This document shows positions 60,509 to 64,000 of a stretch of 64,000 bases of DNA, piece after piece. The stretch spans positions 930,001 through 994,000 of the forward strand of contig JAYXKI010000005.1 of assembly GCA_037892935.1 (NCBI GenBank), given 5' to 3'. Both the position numbers and the translations under genes were made by a program. The notes under the pieces were generated by a model that was given only the letters and a program-made list of their open reading frames with translations, had not been told where the DNA came from and searched no databases. Positions within the stretch are counted from its first letter, which is position 1; every line of letters starts with the position of its first letter. Source of the stretch: Phlebopus portentosus. Lineage: Eukaryota; Basidiomycota; Agaricomycetes; Boletales; Boletinellaceae.

Positions 60509-63418
60509 AGGAACCCGGCGGAAAAGGCAGGAGAGCGAAACGATTTTTTTCCCTTCTTGTTTGTGAGTCATCTACTATATCTCTCAGAACCCTTCTTGAT
60601 CATTCATCCGTGTCATTTGGTTGTCTTTCAGATGTACTCTTGTTTATACTCCCGTTTCGATGTGTAAGATAGGTTAGTGGAAGGAAGGAAAGGCCTTTTT
60701 ACAGTTATTCTTTTTTCTTCATCCTTCAAGATTCAGAATGCTTGTGGTTTTCTTGAATTGATATTTGTCCGACTGCGACATGTGCGTTCGCTCCAGTGAC
60801 TGCTCCCTGCTGACTGTCTTGGCCTACTCTTACGTTCCAGCTCGAAAGCAAGTGAATGAACGCAAGACATCAGTGGAGCATGACGCGCTAGAACGAATGC
60901 AAGACTGGCAACTCTTTCTTTGTCAAGTCTGTAGTTCCTCACTGTCTCGATGCGTTTCTGCTTTCCTTTTGTCCTTTTTCCGTTTTTCCTTTCAAGCCGA
61001 GATCCCGTTTGACAGACGGAGGATGAGACTAGATCTTGTTCCTCGGGTTATCGGTTGCCCTGACCGGATGGCCTGGCTGTCGTGCAGGAATATCAGCTGT
61101 CGATGGATTCATCGTTGCGTGTTCCTCGAAGGCGGTGTCACGCAGGCAGGCTACGTGTTGTTGCGCACCTCTCGGCTCGATTTTGTCCATCGCACCGACG
61201 TCATTCTGGATGCATAGAGGTGTATATGCGCTGAAAGGGGACCAAGGATCGTTTACGAGCAAGCTGGGCGCGACGCAACTTCGAATTTACCCGGAGTTTG
61301 TTGTACGTGTGGTTATATCGAGCGTAAAGTATCCCGGAGTTCGATCATCGAGATTGACATTTAGATTCGTGACACGATCGCGTCCCCGCCGACCGCGCTC
61401 AACGAAAGGAGTTTCTCCTTTTCTCCATCCGATCTATCTTTCTAAGATACTTGCGGCTTTATTGCTTAGCATCTGCGACGGATCTCACCTCGATTGTCTG
61501 ATCCCAGGCTTTGCCCGAGAAGAGTGATTATCGGAGACTTTTCTTAAGGAGAGGTTCCTCCTTTAGAGCGAGGGCAAGCCGGGCATCTCACTTTTGCGTC
61601 AACTCGGGAAGTATTTCAGCGGCTTTAGGAACGGTTGGAAAATGGAGGGCGCTGGCAAATGGCACACCGAAGGACGAAAACGGCATTTGCTTTTCCTGAT
61701 CTCGCTATTCTGAAATATGTACGTCAGATGATTATTCGCTTACCTCTGTCGGCCCTACAGTTTCTGTATGTGGTGCTTCCCCTTTTCATTCATTTGTAGG
61801 GCTCGGACCTTGCCTTGAAGCTGAAGGCTCAGAATGACATCAGTTGGTATTCGAGATTCACCCGGCGTAAGTGCGACGCATTTTGGATGGTCGGCTATCC
61901 GTGAACGTTTTTAGGAGTGGCTCAGTATTCTTTGTTGTGTTTGCATGTGTGAACTTGGTGATGCTGTAAGCTTTTTGATTTGAATTCGGTGGTCGCAGCG
62001 CTTGTATGCGTGACCACGATCAAGCTTCAGGAGTTTTTAGATTCAATCTGTCGGCTTGACAGTCAGCTGTGCGATTGCGCAGACGAGATGTTCTGGCTCT
62101 CTATCTATTCCCTTTTCATGTTTGTTCCATTTTTGCCCTTGTGCCTGCTGACCTCTTGATTTGTCGTTAATGCTTGATACAGCTTGCTCTTATGCAGGGA
62201 TTTCACCACTAGACTAGAGCGAGTACGAAATTGGCATTTCTCATTCGTTACGGGAGATGCATTTCCGCGATCACGGAAAATTCATAGGCCGTCCATTTGA
62301 GTTGGTTGGCCTCGGGCAGTAGCAAGAGAATTCGTTGAGTTGACAATAGTTTCGTTATTGAATACTCAATGACAGTGGTTGCATTAGTTTTACGACAGCC
62401 ATCTCATTACTGCGGCGCATTCGCCCGTGCGCCCCGCCCCCCGTGATCGGACTCCAAAGCGAGGGATTCTGCAAAAAGAAACTACACCTCGTCTCATCGT
62501 GCAACCAACTGTCCGATCTTGAAGAACAGACTCCGGGACACTTTGTATCGCGATCTTTGGCATGCACACAAGTGCCGCGCAAAGGCTACAATTCATTGGC
62601 AGATATATCCAAGCAATATGCAGACTTCGAGAGATGAGCCTTCACCTCGACGTATATATCCTGAAGAGACAATCGCCGCTTTTGATAAAGAAATGGAAAG
62701 AGGGAGTTTCGACTTTGCAATGTTTCTTGCAGCAGTGGTGGGACTAGAAGATTATGATCCTTGTTGGAGAGACGCTGGCCATGGACCAGGGTGCGCTGTC
62801 AAATAGCTGTTCACTCAGCTAATGGCTCATGTGTGGCGTCTTCTTCTTTTCATTCTCGCTACAAAACACCTTTGCTACCTTGGGTAAATGCTGATCTGTT
62901 GTAAAAATATATAAATGATACCTTAAAGGAAGAATATATGTATCTGAGGAATCGTGCGTCCTGTTCATCAGAGAAGGCAATGGAATCAAAGAAATCAAAG
63001 AAGCATGCGTAGATTGTAGTAGTACTGCTATTTTTGCTGATTCTATTCCAAGCTGAAGATGATACGTGGGCGCACCACACTTCCCCTTAACGGACAGCAG
63101 AAGCAATCAGTGATAGTTTCCACGTTTTATATGTCCCACATCTTCCTTCGTCGCGTGGCGGGAGTGACCTAAATCGGAAAGTGGAAGCTCCATTCTTGTC
63201 CTTGGCATCATGTTCTCTCCTGTCTCATCTGCTATCTGCGATCGAAACACGAAACAAGATGAGTAGAGACAAACACGTCTTCTTTCAATTTGATTTGGAA
63301 CTCTCTCCGATCTACCTACATATGACATTGTCCAATGGGAAATGCAGAATAAGAAAAGAAAAATGACTATCGGTAATAATCCAGTCCATCGTGAGGAACT
63401 CGTCAAGTCGTAAGAACA
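60509..63418. other. 2.9-kb region without a supported gene
   Basis: Two overlapping plus frames (60765-61217 and 61036-61527) and one at 62519-62806 (ending FAMFLAAVVGLEDYDPCWRD) are the longest. None shows a known motif, good splice structure or complete family pattern. A small or broken gene around 62500-62806 cannot be excluded. Confidence 0.35.
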
Positions 63419-64000
63419 TTATACGGAAGTCTCTGGAATACTAATCGGCGTCTTTTGCTTTATGATGCTGCTCCCGACCGTCGTGCCTCCGCCTGATGAT
63501 GACCACGTGTAATCAGAGCTGCGCGTGGCCGTGGAGTTACTGAATGTCGAAGCCGGAACGAGCATGATATCTTCTGGCGGAACGATACTTAGTCTGGTGG
63601 AAAACCTTGTTACATCTGACTCTGGCTTTGCACCTGCCTCGCGCAGGTTAAGAACGAGGCGAGAAAGTAGAGTAGATGTTAGTCTGAATGATTCGTGAGT
63701 CCGGATGATGAATAAAGAAATAGAGGATAGAGTTCGTACGTGTGCGAGAGCACGGAGTTGCTCCCAGCACTTTGTTCAAAGAATGTGTTCTCGTCCGTCT
63801 TGAGAAATAGTAAATAACCGAGCTAGATAAACGTTGGCAATGGCTGCTACTTACAAGGAAGAACACAACATTTACTAGGTTCGTTATAGCCAAAATCCTG
63901 GTCAACAGTTGTCAAGTTGGAATTCTGAATGCAACAAACGACAAATCTAACCCGTAATACATAGCGCCTTCCAGAATTTTGAGAAGTTTCATCAGGATAT
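63419..64000 (-). CDS. 3' part of a DUF6533-like fungal integral membrane protein
   Basis: The gene continues beyond the right edge. Joined minus-strand exons end in RILAITNLVNVVFFLTDENT, FFEQSAGSNSVLSHTLTSTL and LSRLVLNLREAG, then a ~70-residue polar tail (PEDIMLVPASTFSNSTATRS ... PISIPETSV). The block TLxSxLLSRxxLNLREA is the typical end of DUF6533-type 7-TM proteins that are abundant in agaricomycetes. The final exon (about 63419-63663) is well defined. Role unknown. Transmembrane helices before this lie outside the window, apart from the ITNLVNVVFFL segment. Confidence 0.7.

Noticed and set aside
60765..61527. Two overlapping plus-strand frames (150 and 163 codons)
   Set aside because: They overlap in different phases, show no domain and have no recognisable introns joining them to other exons.

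Overview
The window is nuclear DNA from a filamentous basidiomycete, most likely an agaricomycete. The grounds are dense multi-exon genes with short GT-AG introns (mostly about 45-70 nt), a fungus-specific EF-3-type ABC protein, an AA9 polysaccharide monooxygenase, a Clr2-like silencing protein, an NDR kinase with a CRIB-like N-terminus, and the end of a fungal DUF6533-like membrane protein. About two dozen protein genes and one tRNA gene can be supported. I rebuilt most gene models by joining exons by eye, so outer coordinates are firmer than individual splice sites.

Layout. 1-8 kb: the end of an unidentified protein, SPO11 (minus), a GTPBP1-type GTPase and a membrane-anchored GH18 chitinase. 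8.5-14.6 kb: an EF-3-like ABC ATPase and an AA9 LPMO. 15-23.5 kb: a homeodomain factor (minus), an NDR-family kinase (plus) and a C2H2 factor (minus). 25-33 kb is compact: BolA (minus) and a Clr2-like gene (plus) share a 171-bp divergent promoter. They are followed by an unknown gene with paired MluI boxes, a secreted CREG-like protein and DNA ligase I. 35-44 kb: a second C2H2 factor, a NAA50-type acetyltransferase, an intronless Ser/Thr-rich protein and a Mkk1/2-type MAPKK. A 4.1-kb gap then leads to an intron-containing tRNA-Leu(UAG). 48.7-60.5 kb: a nucleoside hydrolase whose reading frame appears broken, an unknown helical protein, Ap4A phosphorylase, a small membrane protein and a large protein with a HicA-like C-terminal domain. 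The window ends in the 3' part of a DUF6533-like membrane protein.

This is ordinary chromosomal gene space, not a gene cluster. Themes recur: chromosome biology (SPO11, LIG1, Clr2-like), cell-wall and morphogenesis signalling (MAPKK, NDR kinase, chitinase), translation and quality control (EF-3-like, GTPBP1, tRNA, NAA50) and nucleotide salvage (nucleoside hydrolase, Ap4A phosphorylase). I saw no CRISPR array, rRNA gene or convincing transposon. The features most worth follow-up are the HicA-like fungal protein, the CRIB-NDR kinase fusion, the damaged nucleoside hydrolase frame and the MCB-TGACGTAA-MCB promoter element.
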